From Dialister succinatiphilus YIT 11850 (GTDB taxonomy: Bacteria > Bacillota > Negativicutes > Veillonellales > Dialisteraceae): 62,326 nt of DNA. The notes below the pieces were generated by a model that saw only the letters and a list, made by a program, of their open reading frames with translations, did no database searches and was not told where the DNA came from. How positions within the stretch are numbered: the stretch's first letter is position 1; each line of letters opens with the position of its first letter. The translations under genes were made by a program, and so were the position numbers. The DNA lies in assembly GCF_000242435.1 (NCBI RefSeq), contig NZ_JH591187.1:941092-1003417 (forward strand). The letters run 5' to 3'. This document shows, piece after piece, positions 43,567 to 52,189 of the stretch.

Positions 43567-46500
43567 TTATTCATCTACTGTAACCGTTTTCTTTGGTTTT
43601 CTGAACCCGTGAATTCTTTCAATAACGATGAACAGCATGGGAACAATGAAAATCTGGAAAAAGGTAGCAGACAGCACGCCGAATACCACAGCAATACCCA
43701 TTTCAGAACGGGAATTGGAGCCGGCACCGGTGGACAGAGCCAGAGGCACGTTGCCCAGGATGAATGCCAGGGAGGTCATGAGAATCGGGCGGAGACGAAT
43801 CTTTGATGCTTCAATAGAAGCCTTCACCACTTCCATACCGCTATCTACACGAACCTTTGCATATTCTACAATCAGAATTGCATTCTTGGCCGCCAGACCG
43901 ATAATAGTCAGAAGACCGATCTGGAAGTAAATATCGTTGTACACATTAAACGCAAATGCACCAAGGCAGGCTCCGAAGAAACCTGTAGGAATACCAAGAA
44001 TGACAGAGAATGGAATTTTCCAGCTTTCATAAAGGGCTGCCAATGAAAGGAATACGAAGAGCATACCTAAAGCCAGTGCATAGACAGTCTTGCCGCTGGC
44101 CTCCCGTTCCTGCGCAGAAGATTCAGCGAATGCATATCCATAGCCGTTTGGCAGGGTCTCCTTCGCCACTTCATCCAATGCATTCAGAGCCTGGCCGGAG
44201 GAGTATCCTTCGGCCTGGTTGCCGCCGATCTTAACGGCAGGGAAGTTGTTGTAACGGGTAATGACTGCAATGGCATTGGATTTCTTAGGTGTAATAAAAT
44301 TGGAAATCGGCACCATGTTGCCCTTGTTGTCCTTTACCATAAGGAACTTATTGTCGTTAGGACTCATGCGGTACTGGGTATCTGCCTGGGCAACAACTTT
44401 GAAGTTACGCCCATAAATGGTAAAATCGTTAATCTGTACAGAGCCGTAGTAAGCCTGGAGAGCAGTGAAAATATCACCCACATTGACCCCGTTTCTGGCT
44501 GCCTTTTCTCTGTCGATATCGTAATTATAAGACGGAGCATCCATACGGAAAGTGGTGTAGGCCATCTGAATTTCCGGACGCTGGTTAGCAGCTGCCAGGA
44601 ATTTGCCAATAACAGCCTGCATGTTTTCATTGGAATCACCGCTCTTATTCTGGATATAGAGGGTAAAGCCGCCGGAATTGCCGAGGCCGGGAATCGGCGG
44701 TGGGTTCAGCGCCATCAGAGTGACACCGGGATGTGTAGCGTTGAATGCAAAGGCCTTCCCCATAACGGCGGAAACCTGCATATCTTTGGATTTACGTTCA
44801 TCCCAGGGTTTCAGTTTGACAAAGGAAAGACCGGCGTTCGGCTTCTCTCCGCCTGACAGGATATCCATGCCTACCACGCCCTGGGTGACTTCTACTGCCG
44901 GATTTTCTCCGATATATTTCAGGAATTCTGTCAGATACTGGACAGTTCTTACGTTCACCGCTCCTTCCGGCAGAGACATGGCATTAATGAAGAATCCGTT
45001 ATCTTCCTGTGGGATGAAGGCTGTAGGCAGCTTCACAAACATGAAGACAGCCGCAACGAAGAGGGCAAAGAGCACCCCAAGAGGTACATAAATGGCATGA
45101 GCCATTTTCCGGAGAATTATGCCGTAGACTTCAACCATGTGGTCAAAGCCATCGTTGAAGCGGTCCCACATGCGGTCGATTCTTCCTTTATCCGCTTTCT
45201 TCTTGACCGGTTTCAGAAGGCCGGCACAGAGGGCCGGAGTCAGAGACAAAGCGGTAAACGCCGACAGGATAACCGAAACAGCAATGGTCAAAGCAAACTG
45301 TTTGTACAGGATACCCATAATGCCGCCAAGGAAGGCAACCGGTACGAATACGGCCGCCAGCACCACGGCTACGCCGATAACCGGGCTCTGTACCTTCTGC
45401 ATGGCTGCCACAGTTGCTTCTTTCGGATTCATGTTATTGTAGCGCATTTCGTATTCCACCGCTTCAATAACCACGATGGCATCATCTACAACCAGCCCGA
45501 TGGCAAGAACCATGGCAAAGAGGGTTAACGTATTAATGGTGAATCCAAGAATTTCAAAGGAAGCAAAGGTACCAAGAAGGGATACAGGCACCGCAATCAT
45601 CGGGATCAGTGTAGATCTCCAGTTCTGCAGGAAGATAAACACAATGATGCCTACCAGAATGAAGGCTTCCACAAATGTTTCAATAACTTCCTTGATGGAA
45701 GCATAAATGAAATCGGTATTATCCATAATGATGACATATTTCATATCATCAGGGAAGGATTTGGCATCTTCTGCCAGTTTTGCCTTGATGGCACCGATGG
45801 TCTGAACCGCATTGGCATCATCGGTCAGGGAGAAGGCCACCCAAGAGGTTTCATAGTTGCCTGCTTTGGAAATAAAATTGTAATCCTTTGCATCCAGCTC
45901 TGTACGGGCCACATCCTTCAAACGGAGAAGGCTGCCGTCATTGTTGGTGCGAAGTACGATATTGCCGAATTCTTCCGCTGTCACCAGACGGCCTTTAGCG
46001 GTGATGACATATTGGAAAGGCTGGTCCATGGAAACAGGAGGCGCACCGATATTGCCGGCGGCAATCTGTTTGTTCTGATTGGACACGGCAGAAATCACTT
46101 CAGCTGCGGTGATATTATTCTGCGACATCTTGGTGGGATCCATCCAGATACGCATGGCAAAATCGGAACCGAATTCCTGTACTGTACCAACACCTTTAAT
46201 AGACTTCAGTTCGTCCAGATAGTTCATACTGAAGTAGTTTTTCAAGAAATTCTTGTCATAGGTGCCGTTAGGAGAATAGAAACTGACAACCAGTGCCATA
46301 TCACCGGAAGATTTTCTGGTTGTAACGCCAATGTTTCTGACCGTATCCGGCAGACCGGCATCGGAGGCGGTAACACCGTTCTGTACACGGACCGTAGCAA
46401 GATCGGAGTCCGTGCCCATGGCAAACTGCACATCAAGAGAATAGGAGCCGTTGGAGTTACTGTTGGAGTTCATACTGTCGAACCCTTCCACCCCTACTAC

Positions 46501-46704
46501 GTTCTTCTCTATGACTTCCGCCACTGTCTGGGCTACGACTTCTGCATCAGCGCCGGGATAGGTGGCCCATACGGAAACCTGAGGCGGTGTAATGCGGGGG
46601 TAGCGGTCCACGGGCAGGGAAAATACAGCCAGCAGCCCTGCAATGGAAACCACCAGCGCCACAACGATAGCAAAGATAGGACGCTTGATAAAGAAATTAG
46701 CCAT
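43567..46704 (-). CDS. RND multidrug efflux transporter (AcrB/HAE1 type)
   Basis: A 1045-residue inner-membrane proton antiporter. MANFFIKRPIFAIVVALVVSIAG is the family start. TM4 has the proton-relay aspartate pair (AIGLVVDDAIVV, about 400). The matching lysine is in GLAAKNAILIVEYAK (TM10). TMs 1, 2-6, 7 and 8-12 flank two large periplasmic loops. It would expel drugs or metabolites through an adaptor and an outer-membrane channel, so the cell should have an outer membrane. No TolC-type gene is present in the window. AGGAGG precedes the ATG. Confidence 0.95.
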   Translation of the reverse strand: MANFFIKRPIFAIVVALVVSIAGLLAVFSLPVDRYPRITPPQVSVWATYPGADAEVVAQTVAEVIEKNVVGVEGFDSMNSNSNSNGSYSLDVQFAMGTDSDLATVRVQNGVTASDAGLPDTVRNIGVTTRKSSGDMALVVSFYSPNGTYDKNFLKNYFSMNYLDELKSIKGVGTVQEFGSDFAMRIWMDPTKMSQNNITAAEVISAVSNQNKQIAAGNIGAPPVSMDQPFQYVITAKGRLVTAEEFGNIVLRTNNDGSLLRLKDVARTELDAKDYNFISKAGNYETSWVAFSLTDDANAVQTIGAIKAKLAEDAKSFPDDMKYVIIMDNTDFIYASIKEVIETFVEAFILVGIIVFIFLQNWRSTLIPMIAVPVSLLGTFASFEILGFTINTLTLFAMVLAIGLVVDDAIVVIEAVEYEMRYNNMNPKEATVAAMQKVQSPVIGVAVVLAAVFVPVAFLGGIMGILYKQFALTIAVSVILSAFTALSLTPALCAGLLKPVKKKADKGRIDRMWDRFNDGFDHMVEVYGIILRKMAHAIYVPLGVLFALFVAAVFMFVKLPTAFIPQEDNGFFINAMSLPEGAVNVRTVQYLTEFLKYIGENPAVEVTQGVVGMDILSGGEKPNAGLSFVKLKPWDERKSKDMQVSAVMGKAFAFNATHPGVTLMALNPPPIPGLGNSGGFTLYIQNKSGDSNENMQAVIGKFLAAANQRPEIQMAYTTFRMDAPSYNYDIDREKAARNGVNVGDIFTALQAYYGSVQINDFTIYGRNFKVVAQADTQYRMSPNDNKFLMVKDNKGNMVPISNFITPKKSNAIAVITRYNNFPAVKIGGNQAEGYSSGQALNALDEVAKETLPNGYGYAFAESSAQEREASGKTVYALALGMLFVFLSLAALYESWKIPFSVILGIPTGFFGACLGAFAFNVYNDIYFQIGLLTIIGLAAKNAILIVEYAKVRVDSGMEVVKASIEASKIRLRPILMTSLAFILGNVPLALSTGAGSNSRSEMGIAVVFGVLSATFFQIFIVPMLFIVIERIHGFRKPKKTVTVDE

Positions 46705-46713
46705 AGGTCCTCC

Positions 46714-47901
46714 TTACTGCTTTGCAGCAGTGCCGCTCTGGCCCTGGACAGAATCTCTGGCATCCTGTTCCAGTTTGTCTTTGGACGTTTCTTCAGGATC
46801 TACGGCCTGGCCTACCTGTACCTTGTTCTGACCGTCCACGACGATAACATCATTTTCATCGAGGCCGCTTTCAATAATGGTGTAGATACCATAAGTGCCG
46901 CCCACTTTTACGGGCTTCTGGGCAATCTTGCCGTCTGCTACCACGTCTACAATATCCTTATTCAGGAGCTGTACCAGTGCTTTGGTGGGAATGAGAAGAG
47001 ATCCTTTGGCGATTTCATTATCCGAAACCACAGAGGCATACATGCCCGGTACCAGGAGATTGTCCGGGTTCGGGAAGGCTGCCTTCATGGAAAGCTGGCC
47101 GCCGTTCATGTTCGGATTCACCTGTACAATTTTACCGGTATAGCCGTAGATAGAGCCGTCAGACAGCCGGATTTTAAGATTATTCCCCAGCCCTGCAGTG
47201 CCGTTTCCATCATGGCTCTTGTTCAAAGCCAGATATTCATTTTCCGACATATCGAACTGCACATAAATGGGGTCGGAAGAGGAAATAGTAACAAGAGATG
47301 TAGTGCCAGCCGTGGCAAAAGTACCGATATTCACGTCATCCATAGAAAGCTTCCCATTGAAAGGCGCTGTCACAATGGTATCACTCAGGTTTGTGGAAGC
47401 AATATCCACCTGGGCCTGGGCAGCATCCATGGCTCCTTTGTAAGCATCGGCTGCTGCCTTCTGATTATCATATACTTTCTGAGAAATAGCACCGGCAGCA
47501 ATAAGCTGATCGTAGCGTGCAAGGTCAGTGGCCGCATTCTCATAATTAGCAGCTGCCTGCGCTGCCTGAGCCTGGGCATTAGCCAGCTGGGAATTGTAAT
47601 TTCTTGTATCCAGCCGATACAGAGGCTGGCCTTCGGTCACCTGCTGTCCGCCGGTAATATACTTTTCCATCACTGTACCGGATACCTTGGCTCTTACCGG
47701 TACCTCCTGCAGAGCCATAATGGAACCTGTATATTCTCTCATAATTGGCGTATCTGACTTAAAAGGCTTAAATGTAGTAACCTTAATAGCCTGCTTCTGC
47801 CCTGCTGCCTGCTGGGAAGAACCGCAGCCCCCCAGGAAGACGCCTCCCGATAAAAGGAATCCTGCTGCCATTACTGCGGCAGCAAACTTTTTATATCTCA
47901 T
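46714..47901 (-). CDS. RND efflux periplasmic adaptor lipoprotein (AcrA type)
   Basis: A 395-residue membrane fusion protein. The signal ends LGGC (Cys about 26), so it is lipid-anchored. VPVRAKVSGTVMEKYITGGQQVTEGQPLYRLD is the lipoyl half-motif; an alpha-hairpin spans about 95-165; VTAPFNGKLSMDDVNIGTF is the second lipoyl half. The C-terminus is long and polar. It links the RND pump to an outer-membrane channel. ATG 47901 has AGGGGG six bases upstream. It is first in the operon, behind a promoter with a palindromic operator. Confidence 0.93.
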   Translation of the reverse strand: MRYKKFAAAVMAAGFLLSGGVFLGGCGSSQQAAGQKQAIKVTTFKPFKSDTPIMREYTGSIMALQEVPVRAKVSGTVMEKYITGGQQVTEGQPLYRLDTRNYNSQLANAQAQAAQAAANYENAATDLARYDQLIAAGAISQKVYDNQKAAADAYKGAMDAAQAQVDIASTNLSDTIVTAPFNGKLSMDDVNIGTFATAGTTSLVTISSSDPIYVQFDMSENEYLALNKSHDGNGTAGLGNNLKIRLSDGSIYGYTGKIVQVNPNMNGGQLSMKAAFPNPDNLLVPGMYASVVSDNEIAKGSLLIPTKALVQLLNKDIVDVVADGKIAQKPVKVGGTYGIYTIIESGLDENDVIVVDGQNKVQVGQAVDPEETSKDKLEQDARDSVQGQSGTAAKQ

Positions 47902-47976
47902 ACATAACCCCCTTGCAAAAGATGGTAGAGCAGATTTGGGCAATTTAAAACTATCCTGCTCTTTTGAATTGTTCTT

Positions 47977-48005
47977 ATAATATCAGATTATTGACTAATA
48001 GTCAA
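47977..48005 (-). promoter_or_regulatory. RND operon promoter with palindromic operator
   Basis: Minus strand TTGACT (48000-48005), a 17-base spacer, then TATTAT (47977-47982). TTGACTATTAGTCAA (47991-48005) is a perfect 15-base palindrome that covers the -35. Its form resembles MarR-type operators. No regulator gene lies next to it. Confidence 0.75.
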
Positions 48006-48058
48006 TCAAAAAGAACATGTTACCGAAGATAAATTTATAGAATATGGAAAAGCATTAA

Positions 48059-48532
48059 TTATCTGACTTTATCCACCGGCACCTTCATAACCGCCTTTCG
48101 GAGGATTTCCTTTCCCTGCTTCCCCTGGCAGAGGGGACGGTGCAAGTCTTCCGGGAAAAATACGGCAAATCTGCCTTCTGTAAAATATACTTTCGATTCC
48201 TTTTCTTTATGGGATGCAAAGAAATACAAATCTCGGTCCTCATGGGATTCTACCACCCGGGGCGAATCAAAAATCGTTTCAACACCGATCCATTCTTCCT
48301 CCCCCCTGATTTCATACTGGATATCAATAAACTTTTTATGTCCCTCCAGCTTTCTGTCTTCCTCCGGTTCCGTAACGGGAGACTCCACGGACATGGTGCA
48401 GCCCAAAAGTTCATACTTCCCATCAGGAACAGAGGCAAAATCAAAATCCCGAACAGCCCTGAGACACTGACTGATAAAAGGCGGAAGCTGTTTTTCATAG
48501 GCTTCCAGATGATGAATATCTCCGGTAATCAT
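48059..48532 (-). CDS. YhcH/YjgK/YiaL family protein
   Basis: A 157-residue cupin-like protein of the YhcH/EbgC/YiaL (DUF386) family. EGHKKFIDIQYEIRGEEEWIG and FTEGRFAVFFPEDLHRPLC are the signature and hold likely metal ligands (H, E, H). Family members help in sugar anomer or sialic-acid related metabolism, often by uncertain chemistry. AGGAGG precedes ATG 48532. It is alone here. Confidence 0.88.
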   Translation of the reverse strand: MITGDIHHLEAYEKQLPPFISQCLRAVRDFDFASVPDGKYELLGCTMSVESPVTEPEEDRKLEGHKKFIDIQYEIRGEEEWIGVETIFDSPRVVESHEDRDLYFFASHKEKESKVYFTEGRFAVFFPEDLHRPLCQGKQGKEILRKAVMKVPVDKVR

Positions 48533-48600
48533 ATAATCCTCCTTATTTCTACATTGCTTAGCCAACTTATTATACCACGAACTTCCCCATTCAGGGGCAC

Positions 48601-48623
48601 AAAAAAACCCGCTAAAAGCGGGT
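48601..48623 (-). terminator. tRNA-Val terminator
   Basis: AACCCGC-TTTTA-GCGGGTTTTTTT on the minus strand, four bases past the tRNA 3' end. Confidence 0.92.
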
Positions 48624-48626
48624 TCA

Positions 48627-48703
48627 TGGTGGGACTATCTGGGTTCGAACCGGAGACCTCTTCGATGTGAGCGAAGCGCTCTGACCAACTGAGCTATAGC
48701 CCC
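48627..48703 (-). tRNA. tRNA-Val(CAC)
   Basis: A full cloverleaf of 77 bases, including an encoded CCA. The acceptor stem is GGGGCTA/TAGTCCC. The anticodon arm is CTTCG-CTCACAT-CGAAG, which puts CAC (for GTG) at the anticodon. The T arm contains GGTTCGAACC. It is a single gene with its own terminator. Confidence 0.95.
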
Positions 48704-49047
48704 ATGACGAAAGTTATTATAACACAGAAGAAATGATTTGTTAAGCCTTTTTATCATTTTAGCAAATCGTCCGAAAAGATGGATAAAAGCCGGTGCCCGA
48801 CGAACGCGAAGAGGCAGAAATACATGGCTCCATTTCCGAATGTATATGCACGGATGAAAGAGAAGGAAAAGAAAGCATAGAGCTGCCTAAGAAATCTAAG
48901 ATTCAAAAGTACTCGTCATTCTTATAAAAGCAGACTCTATGAATGCTTTTTAAAAGATGGAATATCTGCCAATCACCGTTATTCAGTCCGTAAGCCTTTC
49001 AGCCCGGGAAGCGGAGATACCGCAGCCCCGGCCTGAATCAGTTCCTC
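48704..49047. other. Gap with decayed repeat fragment
   Basis: No gene is seen. ATTCTTATAAAAGCAGACTC-TATGAAT (48918-48944) is the remnant of one arm of the 160-bp hairpin element; the ends and the other arm are gone. Confidence 0.6.
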
Positions 49048-50289
49048 TTATTTTCCCTGTGCTTCCAGCACTTTTTCTGCAGCCCCCATGATGGCCAGCT
49101 GGGCAGATTCAAAAGTCAGACCGCCCTGGAAGTACATGACATAAGGCGGACGGACAGGACCATCGGCAGACATTTCAATAGTAGACCCCTGCACGAAAGT
49201 ACCAGCTGCCATGAGAATGGGATCCACATATCCCGGCATGGGCCCCGGTACCGGAGTGGCGTCTGAATCTACAGGAGACCAGTTCTGAATAGCTTCGGCA
49301 AAGCGGCACATGTTTTCTTCGGAATCCAGTGTCACCGTGGTAATGAGGTCGGTTCTGAGATGTCCCGGTTCAGGGCTTGTTTTGAAGCCAATGAGCTTGA
49401 AGACAGCCGCACAGAATTCAGCGCTCATCATAGCCTGTCTTGTCATATGGGGTGCCAGGAAGAGTCCTTCGAAGAAAGGGCGGTAGGAAGCGGCATAGGA
49501 ACCCATTTCTCCACCAAGGCCCGGTGCAGTCCACACATAGGAGCAGCGTTCCACCAGGTCTTTTCTGCCGCAGATATAGGCACCGGTAGGAGCCAGACCG
49601 CCGCCGGCGTTTTTAATGAGGGAACCGGCTGTAATATCGGCACCCAGTTCGATGGGCTCTTCTTTATTGGTAAATTCTCCGTAGCAGTTATCCACAAAGC
49701 AGATGGTGTTCGGATTTTTAGCCTTCACTGTATCAATGATTTTTTTTATGTCACTGGGGAAGAGCGAGTCCCGCAGCATATATCCCCGAGACCGCTGGAT
49801 TTCCACCAGTTTTGTATTTTCATCCACCGCATCCGCAATGGCTTGGAGGTCATAGGTATTTCCTTTTAAAGGAACTTCTTTATAGTGGACGCCTTTGGAA
49901 ATCAGATTGCCCGGTGCGTTGCCCGTAATACCGATAACGCTTTCCATGGTGTCATAGGGCGCACCTACTGCGGAAACCATGGTATCTCCCGGTTCAAGAA
50001 GAGCCAGGAGGACCGTAGCCAGGGCGTGGGTGCCTGACACGAAATGAGGTCTGACCAGGGCGCTTTCCGCATGAAATATATCGCACCAGATTTCTTCCAG
50101 CTTTTCCCTTCCCGGGTCCCCGTAGCCGTAGCCGTTGGAAGGAGCAAAATGGTAGGCAGACAGGTGGTGTTTCCTGAAGGCACTTAAAACTTTTTCTGTG
50201 TTATAGAGAGAAATCTCTTCCATTTCATGAAAAACAGGCGCACAAAGAGCAAGCGCCTCTTTCTGTACCTGTTCAAGTTTTTTATTCAT
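49048..50289 (-). CDS. ynbB: YnbB-type PLP enzyme (methionine gamma-lyase family/aluminium resistance protein)
   Basis: A 413-residue fold-type I PLP protein of the family called 'methionine gamma-lyase family' or 'aluminium resistance protein'. YGYGDPGREKLEEIWCDIFHAE, VRPHFVSGTHALATVLLALLEPGD and GSLIKNAGGGLAPTGAYICG (PLP lysine about 230) are typical. It often follows hfq in Firmicutes, as it does here (9 bases). The reaction is not settled. No SD stronger than GGAT is seen, so coupling to hfq is likely. Confidence 0.88.
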   Translation of the reverse strand: MNKKLEQVQKEALALCAPVFHEMEEISLYNTEKVLSAFRKHHLSAYHFAPSNGYGYGDPGREKLEEIWCDIFHAESALVRPHFVSGTHALATVLLALLEPGDTMVSAVGAPYDTMESVIGITGNAPGNLISKGVHYKEVPLKGNTYDLQAIADAVDENTKLVEIQRSRGYMLRDSLFPSDIKKIIDTVKAKNPNTICFVDNCYGEFTNKEEPIELGADITAGSLIKNAGGGLAPTGAYICGRKDLVERCSYVWTAPGLGGEMGSYAASYRPFFEGLFLAPHMTRQAMMSAEFCAAVFKLIGFKTSPEPGHLRTDLITTVTLDSEENMCRFAEAIQNWSPVDSDATPVPGPMPGYVDPILMAAGTFVQGSTIEMSADGPVRPPYVMYFQGGLTFESAQLAIMGAAEKVLEAQGK

Positions 50290-50298
50290 TTGTTGTTC

Positions 50299-50499
50299 TC
50301 AGATCCTTTGTATAGTAGATATAGCATGTTTATAAATGAGCTGGGAGCGGTTTTCACTCACCAGAAGCACAGTGAAGCTGTCGAAGGATTTGACCTTCCC
50401 CTTCAGCTGTACGCCGTTCATCAGGAATATACTGACCGGAACATTTTCCTTTCTGGCTTCGTTCAGAAATGTGTCCTGCAGATTCATTTTTCCTTCCAT
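50299..50499 (-). CDS. hfq: RNA chaperone Hfq
   Basis: A 66-residue Sm-like hexamer protein. [36 protein letters not shown] is Sm1, and YKHAIST (about 56-62) is Sm2 with the proximal-face RNA contact. The tail is very short, so no long C-terminal extension is present. It begins within the last 16 bases of miaA, with GGAGGAG seven bases upstream of ATG 50499. It binds U-rich small RNAs and mRNAs. Confidence 0.96.
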   Translation of the reverse strand: MEGKMNLQDTFLNEARKENVPVSIFLMNGVQLKGKVKSFDSFTVLLVSENRSQLIYKHAISTIQRI

Positions 50500-51413
50500 C
50501 TTGTTTCTCCTCCGAAATATGAAATGACATAGGCCTTGATTTCCCTGTACCATATGTCTTCCTCTGATGGGCCGCGTTCCACCCAGTGAATATATGGCAT
50601 TCGTCTATACCAGGTCAGCTGTCTTTTGGCAAAGTGCCGGGTATTTTTCTGAATCAGCGCTTCCCCTTCCTCAAGAGTAAGCTCCCCCTTCACCACAGGA
50701 ATCATTTCCTTATAGCCGATTCCTTTCAGCGACTGGGCTTTTTCAGAAAGTCCGGAGGCAAGGAGCTTCTTCACTTCCTCCGGGAGTCCTGCTTCTATCA
50801 TGTGGTGGACTCGCTTATTTATTCTATCATATAAAACGGCTCTGTCCATAGCAATTCCTATAACCGGACCGTCATACAGGAGAGAATCGGATTTCAAAGG
50901 CTCCTTTTCTCCCTCTCCTGCCTCCAGAAGCTCCAGCTTCCGTATCATGCGCTGCGCATCGGGAGGAATATCTTTTTCTCCCTTTTCACGAAGCAGATTT
51001 TCCAGAGCTTCCTTTCCTTTCTCCTCCAGTATCCTTTCAAACTTTTTCCGCCCTTCCCCTCGGGGTAGAAAGGTATACCCCTCAAGGAGCCCCTGAATAT
51101 AGAGGCCGGTGCCGCCGCAGAGGATGGGAATCCGTCCTGCTTCATTTTCCTCATGAATGATTTTCCTGGCCTTCTCCTGGAAATCAGCGGCTGAGTACGG
51201 CTCTGACGGCTCCAGCTCGTCCACCAGGAAATGACGGATACCCCGGGCTTCTTCCTTTGTCACTTTGGCGGTGCCGATGTCCATATGCTTATAAATCTGG
51301 AAGGCATCACCGGAAATAATGGAAGAGCCCAAAGCCTCTGCCAAATGCACTGCCAGGTCCGTTTTTCCTGAGGCCGTGGGACCCAGGATGGTGATAAGTC
51401 TTTCTTTTTTCAT
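50484..51413 (-). CDS. miaA: tRNA dimethylallyltransferase
   Basis: A 309-residue enzyme that adds a dimethylallyl group to A37 of tRNAs reading UNN codons. The P loop [11 protein letters not shown] (about 11-21), [17 protein letters not shown] (about 35-51) and [14 protein letters not shown] (about 99-112) are intact. Its product is the substrate of MiaB, whose gene is in the same cluster. It overlaps the methyltransferase stop by four bases. Confidence 0.96.
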   Translation of the reverse strand: MKKERLITILGPTASGKTDLAVHLAEALGSSIISGDAFQIYKHMDIGTAKVTKEEARGIRHFLVDELEPSEPYSAADFQEKARKIIHEENEAGRIPILCGGTGLYIQGLLEGYTFLPRGEGRKKFERILEEKGKEALENLLREKGEKDIPPDAQRMIRKLELLEAGEGEKEPLKSDSLLYDGPVIGIAMDRAVLYDRINKRVHHMIEAGLPEEVKKLLASGLSEKAQSLKGIGYKEMIPVVKGELTLEEGEALIQKNTRHFAKRQLTWYRRMPYIHWVERGPSEEDIWYREIKAYVISYFGGETRWKEK

Positions 51414-52189
51414 ACATCAATCACCCCGTACGCCGTGGATTGTCCCTGATGGGAATAGATGGAAGAAAAGAGGCTGTTCTGAAATAAGAGAGAAAAGGGC
51501 CTTTCTTTAACTATAATTCTTTTTCTGGCAATATGCAAAGCCAAAGTCAGGATTTCCTCATCCAGAAGATCATAGGAAGCAGCCCGCCGGAAACCTTCCA
51601 TCCGGTTGACGTCCCTTTTCACCGGAGCGCGGAACATGGTATCGAAATAAATCACATCAAAGCTTTTAGGGGCAGCCTTTTGAAGGAAGGTGCGAAAATC
51701 CTCATGAAGCAGATGGATATGCCGAAGGGCCTTCGTTATTCTTTCATTTCCACCATCAAAGGACGAAAGCCCGACCCGGCCGATTTCATAGAGGACGGTG
51801 CTTTTTTCCAGGCTGGTCACATTTCCTTCTTTCCCCAGAAACCAGCTCATGACAGTGGAATCACCCCCCTGGCCAAAGGTGGCATCCAGTACGGAGAGAG
51901 GTCTTTCTGGAGGAAGGAGACGACAGAGACGGTCGCTGTTTCCTCTTTCCATCTGAGCTGTGCGAAGTACGGCCGTGCCCAGATGGAAACGGTACTCTTC
52001 CCCGCCTGTCCAGAAGGAAGGCTGCTTTTTCCCGTAGATGAGAAAGCCCTCCATGTGGTTCATCGCTGCCATGTCTTCCAGGGTTCCCTCCCTGGGAACG
52101 TAGGGAAGGGCGAGGGCCGATGCTCTTTCTCTTGCCTCATCCCGCACCGGACGGCTGTAGTTTCTAATAGTGGTCACTCCTGTGTTCAT
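51410..52189 (-). CDS. RsmJ-like class I SAM-dependent methyltransferase
   Basis: A 259-residue methyltransferase that resembles RsmJ (PF04445 type). DATFGQGGDSTV (about 99-110) is the SAM-binding motif I, and VIYFDTMFRAPVKRD (about 175-189) is the catalytic motif IV. The N-terminal part is longer than in RsmJ of enterobacteria. The likely target is rRNA, but the position is not known. It overlaps mutL and miaA by four bases each, so it is in the operon. Confidence 0.78.
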   Translation of the reverse strand: MNTGVTTIRNYSRPVRDEARERASALALPYVPREGTLEDMAAMNHMEGFLIYGKKQPSFWTGGEEYRFHLGTAVLRTAQMERGNSDRLCRLLPPERPLSVLDATFGQGGDSTVMSWFLGKEGNVTSLEKSTVLYEIGRVGLSSFDGGNERITKALRHIHLLHEDFRTFLQKAAPKSFDVIYFDTMFRAPVKRDVNRMEGFRRAASYDLLDEEILTLALHIARKRIIVKERPFSLLFQNSLFSSIYSHQGQSTAYGVIDV

